Positions 44,741-53,368 of a stretch of DNA of 64,000 nucleotides are shown piece by piece (the first letter of the stretch is position 1; each line of letters starts with the position of its first letter). Origin of the DNA: Streptomyces coffeae (GTDB taxonomy: Bacteria > Actinomycetota > Actinomycetes > Streptomycetales > Streptomycetaceae); NCBI RefSeq assembly GCF_016741875.1, contig NZ_JAERRF010000009.1:186001-250000 (forward strand). The letters are read 5' to 3'. Below the pieces are notes generated by a model. The model was not told the DNA's origin, did not search any database, and saw nothing but the letters and a program-made list of their open reading frames with translations. The position numbers were made by a program, and so were the translations under genes.

Positions 44741-44838
44741 GACGTCGGGCGCCGATCGAGGGTTGTTGCCGTGCTTGCCGATCGATGGGGAAGGTAAAGG
44801 CGTTGCACGGCGAACTCCGATCGGGCATGACTAGGGAC

Positions 44839-45387
44839 ATGGAGTTCTTCTGCTACCACCGCGACCGGCCCGATTCCCTGGCATTGCGCGAGGAGTTGCT
44901 GGAAGAGCACTGGTCCTACATGGACCGGTACGCCAAGGAGATGGTCGCCCGGGGCCCGACCTTCACCGACGACGGCGACACTCCCTCCGGCAGTGTGCAT
45001 ATCGTCGACCTGCCCGATCCCGCCGCCGCCCGCGCGTTCGCCTTCGACGAGCCCGGCTACCAGGCGGGTGTGTACCGGGACGTGATGCTACGACGGTGGC
45101 GCAACACTCTGGGGCGCACCATGTGGGACTTCCCCGGCGGCCGGACCGGCGGCAGCCGGTACCTCGTGCTCGGACTCGGCACCGGGCGGGCAGCCGACCT
45201 TGCCGGGCAACCCGCCCGGGACGAGCTCATCGCCTACGGGCCGCTGCTGTCCGACGACGGCACCACCTGGTTGGGCACGGCGGTGCTGCTCCGGGCGCCG
45301 GACCCGGAGACGGCACGCACCGTACTGACCCCGGAGCGATACGCCGACATCGAAGTGCACACCTGGGAGTTCGGCGGTCGTCGGTGA
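44839..45387 (+). CDS. YciI-like (dimeric alpha+beta barrel) protein
   Basis: 182 residues containing two related halves. The first (MEFFCYHRDRPDSLALREEL, FTDDGDTPSGSVHIVDLPDP) has the YciI pattern with a His-Asp-like pair; the second half repeats a similar fold in weaker form (LIAYGPLLSDDGTTWLGTAV, then a DPETARTVL helix). YciI relatives are small dehalogenase-like or muconolactone isomerase-type enzymes, mostly uncharacterised. The start at 44839 is chosen for alignment; ATG at 44827 is possible. A hairpin follows the stop. Confidence 0.8.
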   Translation: MEFFCYHRDRPDSLALREELLEEHWSYMDRYAKEMVARGPTFTDDGDTPSGSVHIVDLPDPAAARAFAFDEPGYQAGVYRDVMLRRWRNTLGRTMWDFPGGRTGGSRYLVLGLGTGRAADLAGQPARDELIAYGPLLSDDGTTWLGTAVLLRAPDPETARTVLTPERYADIEVHTWEFGGRR

Positions 45388-45401
45388 TGAGGCGTCGTGG
45401 G

Positions 45402-45420
45402 CCGGGACAGCGCGTCCCGG
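45402..45420 (+). terminator. Hairpin after YciI-like gene
   Basis: Seven-base arms CCGGGAC and GTCCCGG with loop AGCGC, 15 nt after the stop. No T-run. The rest of 45388-45667 has no supported gene. Confidence 0.5.
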
Positions 45421-45667
45421 TCCACACCCCTTGGAGGAGAGAGGGGTCCAAGCGCACCAACCGTCGCCCGGCGACCACCCTGTCGTAGCACGGCCAAGCC
45501 GTCACAAAACATCGGCGAGACGGTCCACCTGGTCCGGGTCGAGGCCGTAGCAGTAGCGCATGACCTCGTCGGCGCCCTTCAGGCGGTTTGACCTGTACGA
45601 ATCAACCTGGGCAAGATCGCCTGACTCAGTCAGGGCGTGAGCATCACGCAGAGCGGGAGGACCAGCG

Positions 45668-46261
45668 TTGAAGACGGATGCGAAGGCCGGGAGCGCCCTG
45701 GGGAAGGTCGGGTCGGGCGGGCCCGGCACGGGGCCGGCTGGTGCGAGGCGGAGCGTGGGCAGCCGCATCGGGGCCGGTGTGCTGGGCGTTCTGTTCCTGC
45801 TCTTCGGCCTGGTCCTGGTGGCCGTCGGTTACGAGCAGGGCCCCGGGAAGGTGGCCGGCAGCACCCCCGGGACGATCACCATCGAACGCTGCGGCAAGGA
45901 CACCAGCCAGGACGATGTGGAGTGCTCCGGTACCTTCCGCTCCGACACCGGCAAACTCCGTTACGACGTGGAGGACTTCGAGCCCGGCACAGACTACGAC
46001 AAGGGTGAGAAGGTTCAGGCGATGGCGTCCAGCCCGGTGTCGTTCGACCGTGGCACCTCCACGTCGTTCTACGTCGAGGGTGCGCGCGCCTGGTGCGTCG
46101 CCGTGGCGATGTTCGGTGTGGCGACGTTCCCGCTGATCTCCGCCTTCCGGTCCGGCGCACGCCCCATGCGGCGCGGGATGGTGATTACGGGCCTCAGCCT
46201 GCTCTTCGGCGGCCTGCTGGGCTGCGGCCTCTGCACCCTGGTGAACTCCATGCTCCTGTAG
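45668..46261 (+). CDS. Two- to three-helix membrane protein of unknown function
   Basis: 197 residues from a TTG start with GGGAGG 7 nt upstream. A cytoplasmic Gly-rich N-terminus precedes a first membrane helix (GVLGVLFLLFGLVLVAVGY, about 38-56). An outside domain of about 75 residues carries two Cys (ITIERCGKDTSQDDVECSG) that may form a disulfide. Two further helices are at 140-160 and 170-195. The layout resembles DUF3592-type Streptomyces membrane proteins; function unknown. It converges on the DtxR-like gene. Confidence 0.75.
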   Translation: MKTDAKAGSALGKVGSGGPGTGPAGARRSVGSRIGAGVLGVLFLLFGLVLVAVGYEQGPGKVAGSTPGTITIERCGKDTSQDDVECSGTFRSDTGKLRYDVEDFEPGTDYDKGEKVQAMASSPVSFDRGTSTSFYVEGARAWCVAVAMFGVATFPLISAFRSGARPMRRGMVITGLSLLFGGLLGCGLCTLVNSMLL

Positions 46262-46277
46262 GCCGGTTCCAGCGAAC

Positions 46278-46958
46278 TCATACGCCACCCTGGGTTTCCA
46301 CAAAGATGTGATCGCTGAGTTCGTGCGGGAACGTCGCCCGCTCGTCACCGGTCACCCTCACTCCGCCCTCGGTGGCCACGACCGTGACCGTGTGATCGGG
46401 CTGTATCCCGGCGCGCTTCAGACGCAGCAGGACCGAGGGATCGTTCTGGAGCAGTTCGCTGATCCGGACGACCAACACCGTGCTCTCCGCAGCAGTGGCC
46501 GCATCCGTCATGGTGAGGACGGACTCAAGGACGGCGCCGTTCTGCTCCCATGCGGGAATGGGGCTGCCGTGCGGGCACGTGGCGGGATAGCCGAGGATCT
46601 CCGTCAATCGGTTCGCCACCGCGTCGGACATCACGTGCTGCCATCGGGAGGCCTCGACATGAACGTCCTCCCATTGGAGACCGATCACGTCCACCAGAAG
46701 GCACTCGGCCAGGCGATGCTTGCGCATCACCCGCACGGCCCGCCGACGGCCCGACTCCGTCATCACCAGGCGCCGATCACCGGCCACCCGCACCAGACCA
46801 TCGCGCTGCATCCGGGCCACCGTCTGTGAGACGGTCGGCCCGCTCTGCTGAAGTCTTTCGGCGATCCGCGCCCGAAGTGGCACCACCCTCTCCTCCTCCA
46901 GCTCGAATATGGTCCGGAGATACATCTCCGTCGGATCGACCAGGCTATGAGTTGTCAA
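46278..46958 (-). CDS. DtxR/IdeR family regulator with altered primary metal site
   Basis: 226 residues, full IdeR length with HTH, dimerisation and C-terminal SH3-like domains. The HTH (PTEMYLRTIFELEEERVVPL, RIAERLQQSGPTVSQTVARM) matches DtxR closely, as does MRKHRLAECLLVDVIGLQW. The ancillary-site His and Glu are kept. At the primary site, however, the DtxR segment EACRWEH reads EASRWQH: Cys102 is Ser and Glu105 is Gln, while Met10 and His106 remain. Metal response may be changed or lost. TTG at 46958 is preceded by GAGGGGAG; an ATG at 46979 would include that site. Confidence 0.9.
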   Translation of the reverse strand: MTTHSLVDPTEMYLRTIFELEEERVVPLRARIAERLQQSGPTVSQTVARMQRDGLVRVAGDRRLVMTESGRRRAVRVMRKHRLAECLLVDVIGLQWEDVHVEASRWQHVMSDAVANRLTEILGYPATCPHGSPIPAWEQNGAVLESVLTMTDAATAAESTVLVVRISELLQNDPSVLLRLKRAGIQPDHTVTVVATEGGVRVTGDERATFPHELSDHIFVETQGGV

Positions 46959-47015
46959 CGTTCTCTCCCCTCCTCGCACACCCGCCTGTCGGCATCGCCC
47001 GAGCCGCCCGTCCGG

Positions 47016-48458
47016 TCAGTCCCGTGCGGGGAGTGGTTCGCGGTCATCGGTCTGCTCAGCTCGTGACGGTGGGCTGGTTCGCCGCAGAACGGTGAGGGCG
47101 ATGAGGACGGCGGCGGCCAGGAGCGCGGCGCCCAGGCTCATGCCGAGCGCGTATCCGTCGTTGAGGGTCTCGGGTGTGGCGGTCCGTCCGGTGCGGTGAT
47201 GGGCCGCGGTGCCGAGGGCGGCGAGTCCGAGTGAGGCGCCCATTTGGCGTGAGCTGTTGAGCAGACCTGAGGCGGTGCCGGTCTCGCTGGGCGCGACACC
47301 GGCGGTGGCGAGGGAGACGACCGGTCCGAGGCAGAGCCCGAAGCCGACGCTGGTGACGATCGAGGGCCCGAGGACGTCGCTGGTGAAGGAGCCGTCGGGG
47401 CTGATCAGGCCGAACCAGGCGAGCCCGGTCGCGGTGAGGAGTCCGCCGATGACCAGAAGGGTGCGCGGAGCGAGACGGTAGCCGAGTTTGATGGCGAGCA
47501 CGGAGCCGGTGACCACTCCGAGGGCGAACGGCAGGAACATGGCCCCGGTCGGCGCAGGCCCCGTCCCGAGGACTCGTTGGAGATAGAGGGACATGAAGTA
47601 GAAGGCCGAGGCCATGGCCGCACCGACCAACAGGTTGAAGGCGTTCGCGCCGGCGACCGAGCGGCGGGCGAACAGGCCGAGCCGGACCAGCGGTTCACGG
47701 GCGGTGGTCCGCTCGACGTAGAGGAACGTGGCCAGCAGCGTGGCGGCGACCGCCAGAGTCGTCAGGGTGACCGGCGAGGTCCACGCATACCGATCGGTGC
47801 GGACGACGCCGAACACCAGCAACGTCATGCCCGCCGTGGCCAGGACGGCACCGAGAACGTCCGGACGACCCCCGCGAGCGGTCGGCGGACCGGCGGCGAC
47901 GCCCCGCCGGGCCAGGGCCAGAGCGCAAGCGGCCATCGGCACGTTCACGAACATCACCCAGCGCCAGCTGGCGTACTCGGTGAGCAGGCCGCCTATCAGG
48001 ACGCCGAAGGCGCCCCCGGCGGCGTTCACCGCGCTCCACACCCCGAAGGCCCGGACGCGGGCCCTGCCCGTGGGGAACGTCGCGGTCAGCAGCGCCAGTG
48101 CGGCCGGAGCCAGCGCGGCGGCGCCGATGCCCTGTGCGGCTCGGGCGGCGACAAGATGGCCCGGTTCCTGGGCGAGGCCACCGACGAGCGAGGCGAGGCC
48201 GAACAGTCCGAGCCCGAGCAGCAGGACCCGCTTGCGGCCGTACCGGTCGGCGGCCTTGCCGCCCAGGAGGAGCAGCCCGCCGAAGGTGAGGGCGTAAGCG
48301 TGGATCACCCAGGTCACGCCCACCTCACTGAAGCCGAGACCGGCAGCGATCTGTGGGAGTCCGACATTCACGACCGAGAGGTCCAGCGACACCATGAACT
48401 GCACGACGGCCACCGCGGCGAGCGTGCGCCCTGGCCGGGCACCCGAACCATGCGTCAT
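47016..48458 (-). CDS. MFS drug efflux transporter (EmrB/QacA, 14-helix type)
   Basis: 480 residues from the ATG at 48458. DHA2 signatures are VVQFMVSLDLSVVNVGLPQI (motif D1), GKAADRYGRKRVLLLGL (motif A) and GVWSAVNAAGGAFGVLIGGL (motif C, antiporter). An upstream in-frame ATG at 48500 lies in the centre of the operator palindrome and is therefore a poor start. The divergent TetR gene at 48599 and the shared palindrome mark a classic repressor-efflux pair. Substrate unknown, probably a hydrophobic drug. Confidence 0.92.
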   Translation of the reverse strand: MTHGSGARPGRTLAAVAVVQFMVSLDLSVVNVGLPQIAAGLGFSEVGVTWVIHAYALTFGGLLLLGGKAADRYGRKRVLLLGLGLFGLASLVGGLAQEPGHLVAARAAQGIGAAALAPAALALLTATFPTGRARVRAFGVWSAVNAAGGAFGVLIGGLLTEYASWRWVMFVNVPMAACALALARRGVAAGPPTARGGRPDVLGAVLATAGMTLLVFGVVRTDRYAWTSPVTLTTLAVAATLLATFLYVERTTAREPLVRLGLFARRSVAGANAFNLLVGAAMASAFYFMSLYLQRVLGTGPAPTGAMFLPFALGVVTGSVLAIKLGYRLAPRTLLVIGGLLTATGLAWFGLISPDGSFTSDVLGPSIVTSVGFGLCLGPVVSLATAGVAPSETGTASGLLNSSRQMGASLGLAALGTAAHHRTGRTATPETLNDGYALGMSLGAALLAAAVLIALTVLRRTSPPSRAEQTDDREPLPARD

Positions 48459-48487
48459 CGCGGATCGAGTCCGCGGCGTTGACTCTG

Positions 48488-48511
48488 ACTTTCGGAACAT
48501 GTTCCGAAAGT
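48488..48511. promoter_or_regulatory. 24-bp perfect palindrome, TetR operator
   Basis: The left half is ACTTTCGGAACA and the right half its exact inverse, with no spacer. It lies 30 bp before the MFS start and 87 bp before the TetR start. Only one such site is present, so both genes are probably repressed from it. Confidence 0.85.
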
Positions 48512-48598
48512 AACATTGAGACCGGCCGCTGTGAAACAGGAAAGGCCGAACCGGCACCAGCGTCACGACGGAGGGCGGCGGGACGGCATGATGGGGCA

Positions 48599-49288
48599 AT
48601 GCCCCGACCACCCGCACCGCACGGTCGCACCGGCCGACCGCCCCTGACCTCCCGTGCGCAGATCGTGACTGCGGCCCGCCGGCTCATCGACGAGGGCGGC
48701 TGGGAGAAACTGACCATCCGCCGGCTGGCCGCCGAGATGGGTATCGGGGCGACGACCCTGTACCACCACATTCGGGGCAAGGACGACCTGCTGGTCCTGC
48801 TGCTCAATCACTACATCGACGAGATCGAACGCCCCCGACTGCCCAGGGATCCACGGGACCGCATCGTCGTGGCCGCCACCGCGATGCACGACGCCCTCGC
48901 GGCCTGGCCATGGGCGGCCGAAATCCTCACCGCCGACGGTTTTGTCGGTCTTCTCGACGAATCCGCACTGTGGATGGTCGAAGCCATCGTGGCCGCGGCC
49001 GACGACCACGGATGCACACCCGCACAATCCGTCGATGTCTTCCGCAACATCTGGTACTACACCGTCGGCGAGATCCTCGTCCGCGCCCGCTCCCCCCACC
49101 GGCGGACGGACAACGAACTGCCCGCCTTCCGCGACACCTTCGACGCGTCCCACGTGCCACACCTGGCCGCAATCGGCGACCAATGGGCCGCACTGGCCGC
49201 TCGGGACATCTACCCTCAGGGACTCCGTACGTTCGTCGACGGGCTGCTCGCAGAAGCCACGCCGACAACTCCGCGTGGCGCTGGCTGA
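48599..49288 (+). CDS. TetR family repressor
   Basis: 229 residues. The HTH is RAQIVTAARRLIDEGGWEKL, then IRRLAAEMGIGATTLYHHIR, followed by GKDDLLVLLLNHYIDEI. The remaining C-terminal domain is of the TetR_C class (AWPWAAEILTADGFVGLLDE). The ATG at 48599 has GGGG upstream. Divergent from the efflux gene, with a perfect operator palindrome between them, it should be a ligand-released repressor. Confidence 0.92.
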   Translation: MPRPPAPHGRTGRPPLTSRAQIVTAARRLIDEGGWEKLTIRRLAAEMGIGATTLYHHIRGKDDLLVLLLNHYIDEIERPRLPRDPRDRIVVAATAMHDALAAWPWAAEILTADGFVGLLDESALWMVEAIVAAADDHGCTPAQSVDVFRNIWYYTVGEILVRARSPHRRTDNELPAFRDTFDASHVPHLAAIGDQWAALAARDIYPQGLRTFVDGLLAEATPTTPRGAG

Positions 49289-49448
49289 GCAGAAGCGTCG
49301 AGGTGGGCTGGGCCGGGCCGACGGAGTCTCACGTACAAGGGAGCCGGGGATGGGCGCGGCGAGGCTGTAGCGCACACCAGGACGTTGAGGTTGCGGTGCT
49401 CGAGCGGGCCGGGGATCCCCGACGGCAGCAGCCACCCGGGCTGTGAGG

Positions 49449-49478
49449 GTGTGGGCCGCAGCCGGCTGCGGCCCACAC
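49449..49478. terminator. Bidirectional terminator hairpin
   Basis: GTGTGGGCCGCAGCC is followed directly by its exact inverse, a 15-bp perfect inverted repeat (practically 13 bp with a CCGG loop). It separates the convergent TetR gene and the lipoprotein gene. No other feature is visible in 49289-49537. Confidence 0.8.
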
Positions 49479-49537
49479 CGCGGTCAGTCCCACGTCTGCC
49501 ACCCAACGGATGAGCAGGGGCCCTGACCGAATGGGCG

Positions 49538-50374
49538 TCAGTTGCCCGTAGAGCGGACGGTGCTCATGATCTTCTTGATCTCGGCGGAGGTCAGCGCATT
49601 CGGCACTCCCTGGTCCGCGTAGATGACCCAGCCGTGCATGGTGCCGTCAGGGAGCTTCTGCGCGATGCTGTACACGACGGCCTTCGCCGGGACACACGGG
49701 CTCGGGCGGTTGGTGACGGTCACCTGGGCGGTCGCGGTGTAGCCGTCGATACCGCCCTGCTTCCACGGCTTGGCCTCACTGACCTTGATCTTGGGCTTGT
49801 GGTCCCCACCCCCGTACGCGGCGAAGCCCCAGTTGCCCGCCCAGTTACGGGCGTTCTCCTGGAGGGTGCCGTCCTTGCCGCCGCCCGTGGTGCCGACGGT
49901 GGCCAGCTGCCCCTTGCCCGCCTCACCCATTGCCTTGGGATTGGGGCTCGACTCGCAGCCACCCTGACGGTAGTTGGCCGCACTCGTCATGACGACGATC
50001 GGCTTGCCGTCCTTGTCCGTGTAGGAGAGGGACACGTCCTTGTCGAGGACCTTCCACTTCTTGGCCTTGGCGGGCACGTCGTAGGCGAAGTGGTGCTTCT
50101 GCGCGGTCTGGGTCTGCCATCCCGCGACCGACGGCTGATCACCCGAGGGACTCGCCGGGGCAGAGGACTGGGACGCCCCCGCCGAGGGTGCCTTCGATGC
50201 CGCGGCGTCGGTGTTCTTGTCCGTGGCACTGCCGGCGTCGTCGTTGCACCCGCTCAAAGCGACGGCCATGCCGATGCCCATGGCCGCGATCAGGGTCTTC
50301 TTCTGTCGTCGGGACGGCATCCGGGTGGACTGCCGGTGCTGAGCGATGTGCTCGAGGATCTTTGACTGAGACAT
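49538..50374 (-). CDS. Putative lipoprotein of unknown function
   Basis: 278 residues. A 28-residue basic N-terminus leads into a helix TLIAAMGIGMAVALSGC, whose LSGC is a lipobox; cleavage before that Cys would give a lipoprotein with an unusually long pro-region. A Ser/Ala/Pro linker (50-85) precedes a domain containing FAYDVPAKAKKWKVLDKDVS, and later YTATAQVTVTNRPSPCVPAK. The domain resembles DUF8017-type actinomycete proteins; two Cys may pair. Function unknown. Confidence 0.72.
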   Translation of the reverse strand: MSQSKILEHIAQHRQSTRMPSRRQKKTLIAAMGIGMAVALSGCNDDAGSATDKNTDAAASKAPSAGASQSSAPASPSGDQPSVAGWQTQTAQKHHFAYDVPAKAKKWKVLDKDVSLSYTDKDGKPIVVMTSAANYRQGGCESSPNPKAMGEAGKGQLATVGTTGGGKDGTLQENARNWAGNWGFAAYGGGDHKPKIKVSEAKPWKQGGIDGYTATAQVTVTNRPSPCVPAKAVVYSIAQKLPDGTMHGWVIYADQGVPNALTSAEIKKIMSTVRSTGN

Positions 50375-50769
50375 GATCGGCACTCTATGTGAACCGCGCT
50401 CCCCCTCAATCACCAGGAGGACGCCCGCTGCGAGACGTATACCTGCTCGTGACACGCCCAGCACATAAGCCGATTCGCCTCCCGTGCCCGGCAGGCCTCC
50501 CATCCGTCACTACCCGCACGGTGCCAGCTCGCGCCCGTCTCGCGCGATCCCATACCTGGAGGATGAAGTGCGGGCCGTGTTGGGCGCAATCGCGCTCAGC
50601 ACGGACCGCACGATGTCCGTACCCGAGGGCTGTTCCCCCGGTCTCTCCCCCGTGGGCGGCCGTCAGACGCCGGGCTGGTCAATCCCGAACGACCGCTGAC
50701 CGCCAGTGCCGGACCGACCGGGATCCTCCGGTGACCGGCATCATCTGCCGTGTTGCCAGTGGGTCACCC
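50375..50769. other. 395-bp stretch without a supported gene
   Basis: A plus-strand frame at 50484-50699 (reading PYLEDEVRAVLGAIALS) has no ribosome binding site or recognisable family. The promoter of the lipoprotein gene should lie at the left edge. Nothing else was recognised. Confidence 0.5.
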
Positions 50770-51432
50770 CTACTTGGCGAACACCGCTTTGCCGCCGGCT
50801 TCGCAGGACGCCTTTTCCGCCTCGGTCATCGGTCGGCTCCGGACCACAACGGCGCTGTTCTTGCCGCCCGTTCCGTTTTCCGCCGGGCTGGAAATGGTGT
50901 CCGGGACGAACCAGAAGTAGTGATCCCACTTCGGGCTGTCATAATGCGTCTGCCACGTACCGGAGACATCACGCATCAGCTGAGCACGGGAGATCCACGC
51001 GACTTCCCCGGGCTTTGCCGTCACGTTCTGCTCGTCCGACTCCGTGGACTCCCTGGTCCAGGTGTGACCGTAGCTCGCCGTGACGCTGAGGTCGACGATG
51101 TCCATGATCTTTCCGCCGACGGTGATGGAGACTCCGACGGAGTCGGTCGAACCGACCTTCTGCGTCCAGCTGAGCTTCTTGGTGCTGTCGGAGGTGCTGC
51201 AGTTGTAGAGCGTGTCCGAGACCTGCTGGAAATTACCGAGGTACGGCTCACCGATCTGAGGGTCGTTGAAAGTGCACTTGCCCTCCCCGGATTCACAGTC
51301 CGCCAGGAGCTGCTCACGCGTCGGCTCGTCAGCCGCGGACGCGGCAGCCGTACCCGCCGCCGCGAGTCCGCACGTCGCTAGGGATATCACCAGGATCCGG
51401 CTTGCGTTCCGCCTGATACGGCGCAGGGCCAT
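50770..51432 (-). CDS. Secreted protein, possibly aerolysin/ETX-like fold
   Basis: 220 residues. A signal peptide (RRIRRNASRILVISLATCGL, then AAASAADEP) is followed by an acidic region with three Cys (LADCESGEGKCTFND, YNCSTSD). The middle, VSITVGGKIMDIVDLSVTAS and SYGHTWTRESTES, consists of alternating polar/hydrophobic strands like the stem of aerolysin/ETX-MTX2 proteins; this similarity is a visual impression only. A fourth Cys lies near the end. Secretion is clear; function is not. ATG at 51432 is chosen. Confidence 0.65.
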   Translation of the reverse strand: MALRRIRRNASRILVISLATCGLAAAGTAAASAADEPTREQLLADCESGEGKCTFNDPQIGEPYLGNFQQVSDTLYNCSTSDSTKKLSWTQKVGSTDSVGVSITVGGKIMDIVDLSVTASYGHTWTRESTESDEQNVTAKPGEVAWISRAQLMRDVSGTWQTHYDSPKWDHYFWFVPDTISSPAENGTGGKNSAVVVRSRPMTEAEKASCEAGGKAVFAK

Positions 51433-51719
51433 ATGAACGCACCTTTCTCTCTTGCCATCTGACGGCACGCCCACGGAGCACCCCAACGAACCGGGTGGGA
51501 GGGCCGTACCACCTCAGATGAAAGACGGAGACCGCGGAAGAAGTCCCTCCGCGCGAAAAGAGTTTCTACCATAAACTGCCCAACCGCGGGAGCAGGGACC
51601 ATAGCTGACGTGACGTCAACTCGCGGCGCGCGGAGCACTTGAATGAGCATTCAACGATGCATGCACCTGAAGGATTGAAAAGAGAACATCAGAGCCTCGA
51701 CCCCGGGCGCGTGCCGCCG

Positions 51720-51990
51720 CTCAAACTGCCGGGGCAAACGCATCCCAGCGCGCTTCAGAGCCCGCGGCGGTGCGCTTGTCGCGTACCTGGTGGACGCTGG
51801 CCGCCTCGAGGACGCGCACTGGGGCGAGGTGATCGGGAAGTAAGCGTCGGCCTCGACCTCCGTGAGGCCCACCTCGCGCAGCAGCCGCGGCAGCTTGCGT
51901 CCATAGGCGAGGTCGGCGCCGCGCTGCTGCGACAGCTGACGGAAGCCGTGGCGCAGTCCTCGCCCATGAGCCGATCACGCCACGGTCGCA
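51720..51990 (-). pseudogene. SAM-dependent methyltransferase C-terminal remnant
   Basis: One minus frame reads DLAYGRKLPRLLREVGLTEV and EADAYFPITSP, then the reading shifts to VLEAASVHQVRDK in another frame before a stop near 51721. These match the C-terminal part of a common Streptomyces class I methyltransferase family. The SAM-binding part is gone. Elsewhere in 51433-52108 nothing is recognised apart from the promoter side of the secreted-protein gene. Confidence 0.55.
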
Positions 51991-52108
51991 TGACCGCGAT
52001 GGTGCCGTCGTGCCATCGCGGTGAGAGTCAGATCCCTGTCCCGGAAACGCAGGGCACCTCACGACCCAGGCACTGGTGACGGATCACCTGCACATCGCTC
52101 GATCCATG

Positions 52109-53311
52109 TCAGCGCGTCAGCCTGAGCGGCAGCTCCTGTAGGCCGCGGAAGCTGACGTTCGGTCGCCAGGCCAGGTTCTCGCCGGCCAGCTCGATCTTGG
52201 AGTAGCGTCGCAGCAGCTCCGTCAGCACCATGGCGGTCTCCAGCTTTCCGAGCGCGGCGCCGATGCAGTAGTGGGGGCCGCCGCTGAAGGCCAGCGTTCT
52301 GATGCCCGTTCGCGTCAAGTCGAGGCGGTCGGGGTCGGCATAGCGTGCCGGATCGCGACTGGCCGCCCCGAAGAGCAGCATCACCTTGGCCCCCTCGGGG
52401 AGCGTGACGTCCTGAAGTGCGACATTGTCGGTCAGGAGTCTGGAGACGATCTGCACGGGTGGGTCGTATCGAGTGATCTCGTCCATGGAGTCAGTGATCA
52501 TCTTGGGGTTCTCACGCAGCATCCGCAACTGGTCGGGATGCCGGAGCAAGGCCAGCAGACCGTTTCCGATCAGATTCACCGTTGTCTCATGGCCTGCGAC
52601 GAAGAGGAACAGAACATTGGCGATGATCTCGTGATCGGTCAGCCGGACGCCGTCGACCTCGGTGTGCAGGAGAAGGGACAGGATGTCATCTCGCGGTGCG
52701 GCCCTGCGCTGCTCGAGTTGGTCGGTGACATATTCTCGAAATTCCACTTCTGCGGTATTCATGTCGGCCGTGTCCTCGATGGTGATCGAGGGATCGATCA
52801 CCCGGCTTATGTGTTCCGTCCAGCGGCGGCACTGGTCTCGGTCATGCGTGGGGAAGCCCAGAAGTTCACAGGTCACGGTGACAGGCAGGGGTAACGCGAG
52901 ACTGTCGATCAGGTCGGTCTCGCCGTCACCCACGGCGTCGAGCAGGCGGTGGGTTTCAGCGGCTATGCGCGGCCGAAGTCGCTCTACGGAGGCACGGGTG
53001 AAAACCTTGCTGATCACGCTGCGGATCCGCCGGTGCGCGGGTCCGTCAAGCATGAGCATCCAGCTGCGCACGCTCCGGACGAGCGGACTGTCCAGACCAC
53101 CGCGGCGGTCGGCCCATGTCGTGTTCCGGTAGAACTCGCTCGAAACCCCTGGTGCGCGCAGTACGGCATCGACATCGTCATAGCGCGAAAGAACCCAGTA
53201 CCCGAAGTGTGACCGGTGAATCGGGTCGGTCTCCATCAGGCGTCGATAGATGGGGTAGGGGTCCGTACGGATCGCTGGATCTCGTGGATCGAAAATAATC
53301 GTCATGTCCAT
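52109..53311 (-). CDS. Cytochrome P450 (CYP107-like)
   Basis: 400 residues. All P450 marks are present: I-helix FLFVAGHETTVNLIGNGLLA with the Thr of oxygen activation, the K-helix ExxR (DEITRYDPP), and the heme loop LAFSGGPHYCIGAALGKLE with Cys near 348. Such soluble bacterial P450s hydroxylate or epoxidise secondary metabolites with separate ferredoxin partners; none is encoded here. It lies 57 bp downstream of the diiron gene in the same direction and probably belongs to the acyl-ACP/PKS cluster as a tailoring enzyme. ATG at 53305 is an alternative start. Confidence 0.93.
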   Translation of the reverse strand: MDMTIIFDPRDPAIRTDPYPIYRRLMETDPIHRSHFGYWVLSRYDDVDAVLRAPGVSSEFYRNTTWADRRGGLDSPLVRSVRSWMLMLDGPAHRRIRSVISKVFTRASVERLRPRIAAETHRLLDAVGDGETDLIDSLALPLPVTVTCELLGFPTHDRDQCRRWTEHISRVIDPSITIEDTADMNTAEVEFREYVTDQLEQRRAAPRDDILSLLLHTEVDGVRLTDHEIIANVLFLFVAGHETTVNLIGNGLLALLRHPDQLRMLRENPKMITDSMDEITRYDPPVQIVSRLLTDNVALQDVTLPEGAKVMLLFGAASRDPARYADPDRLDLTRTGIRTLAFSGGPHYCIGAALGKLETAMVLTELLRRYSKIELAGENLAWRPNVSFRGLQELPLRLTR

Positions 53312-53368
53312 CCTGTCCTCTGGCCGTGTGCTTCCACCACACCCCGGCGGCGCAAGCGGACGTGCCGG

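Noticed and set aside
45502..45610. Minus-strand tail reading GADEVMRYCYGLDPDQVDRL
   Set aside because: It looks like the C-terminus of some protein, but the remaining coding part would overlap the membrane-protein gene and no family is recognised.
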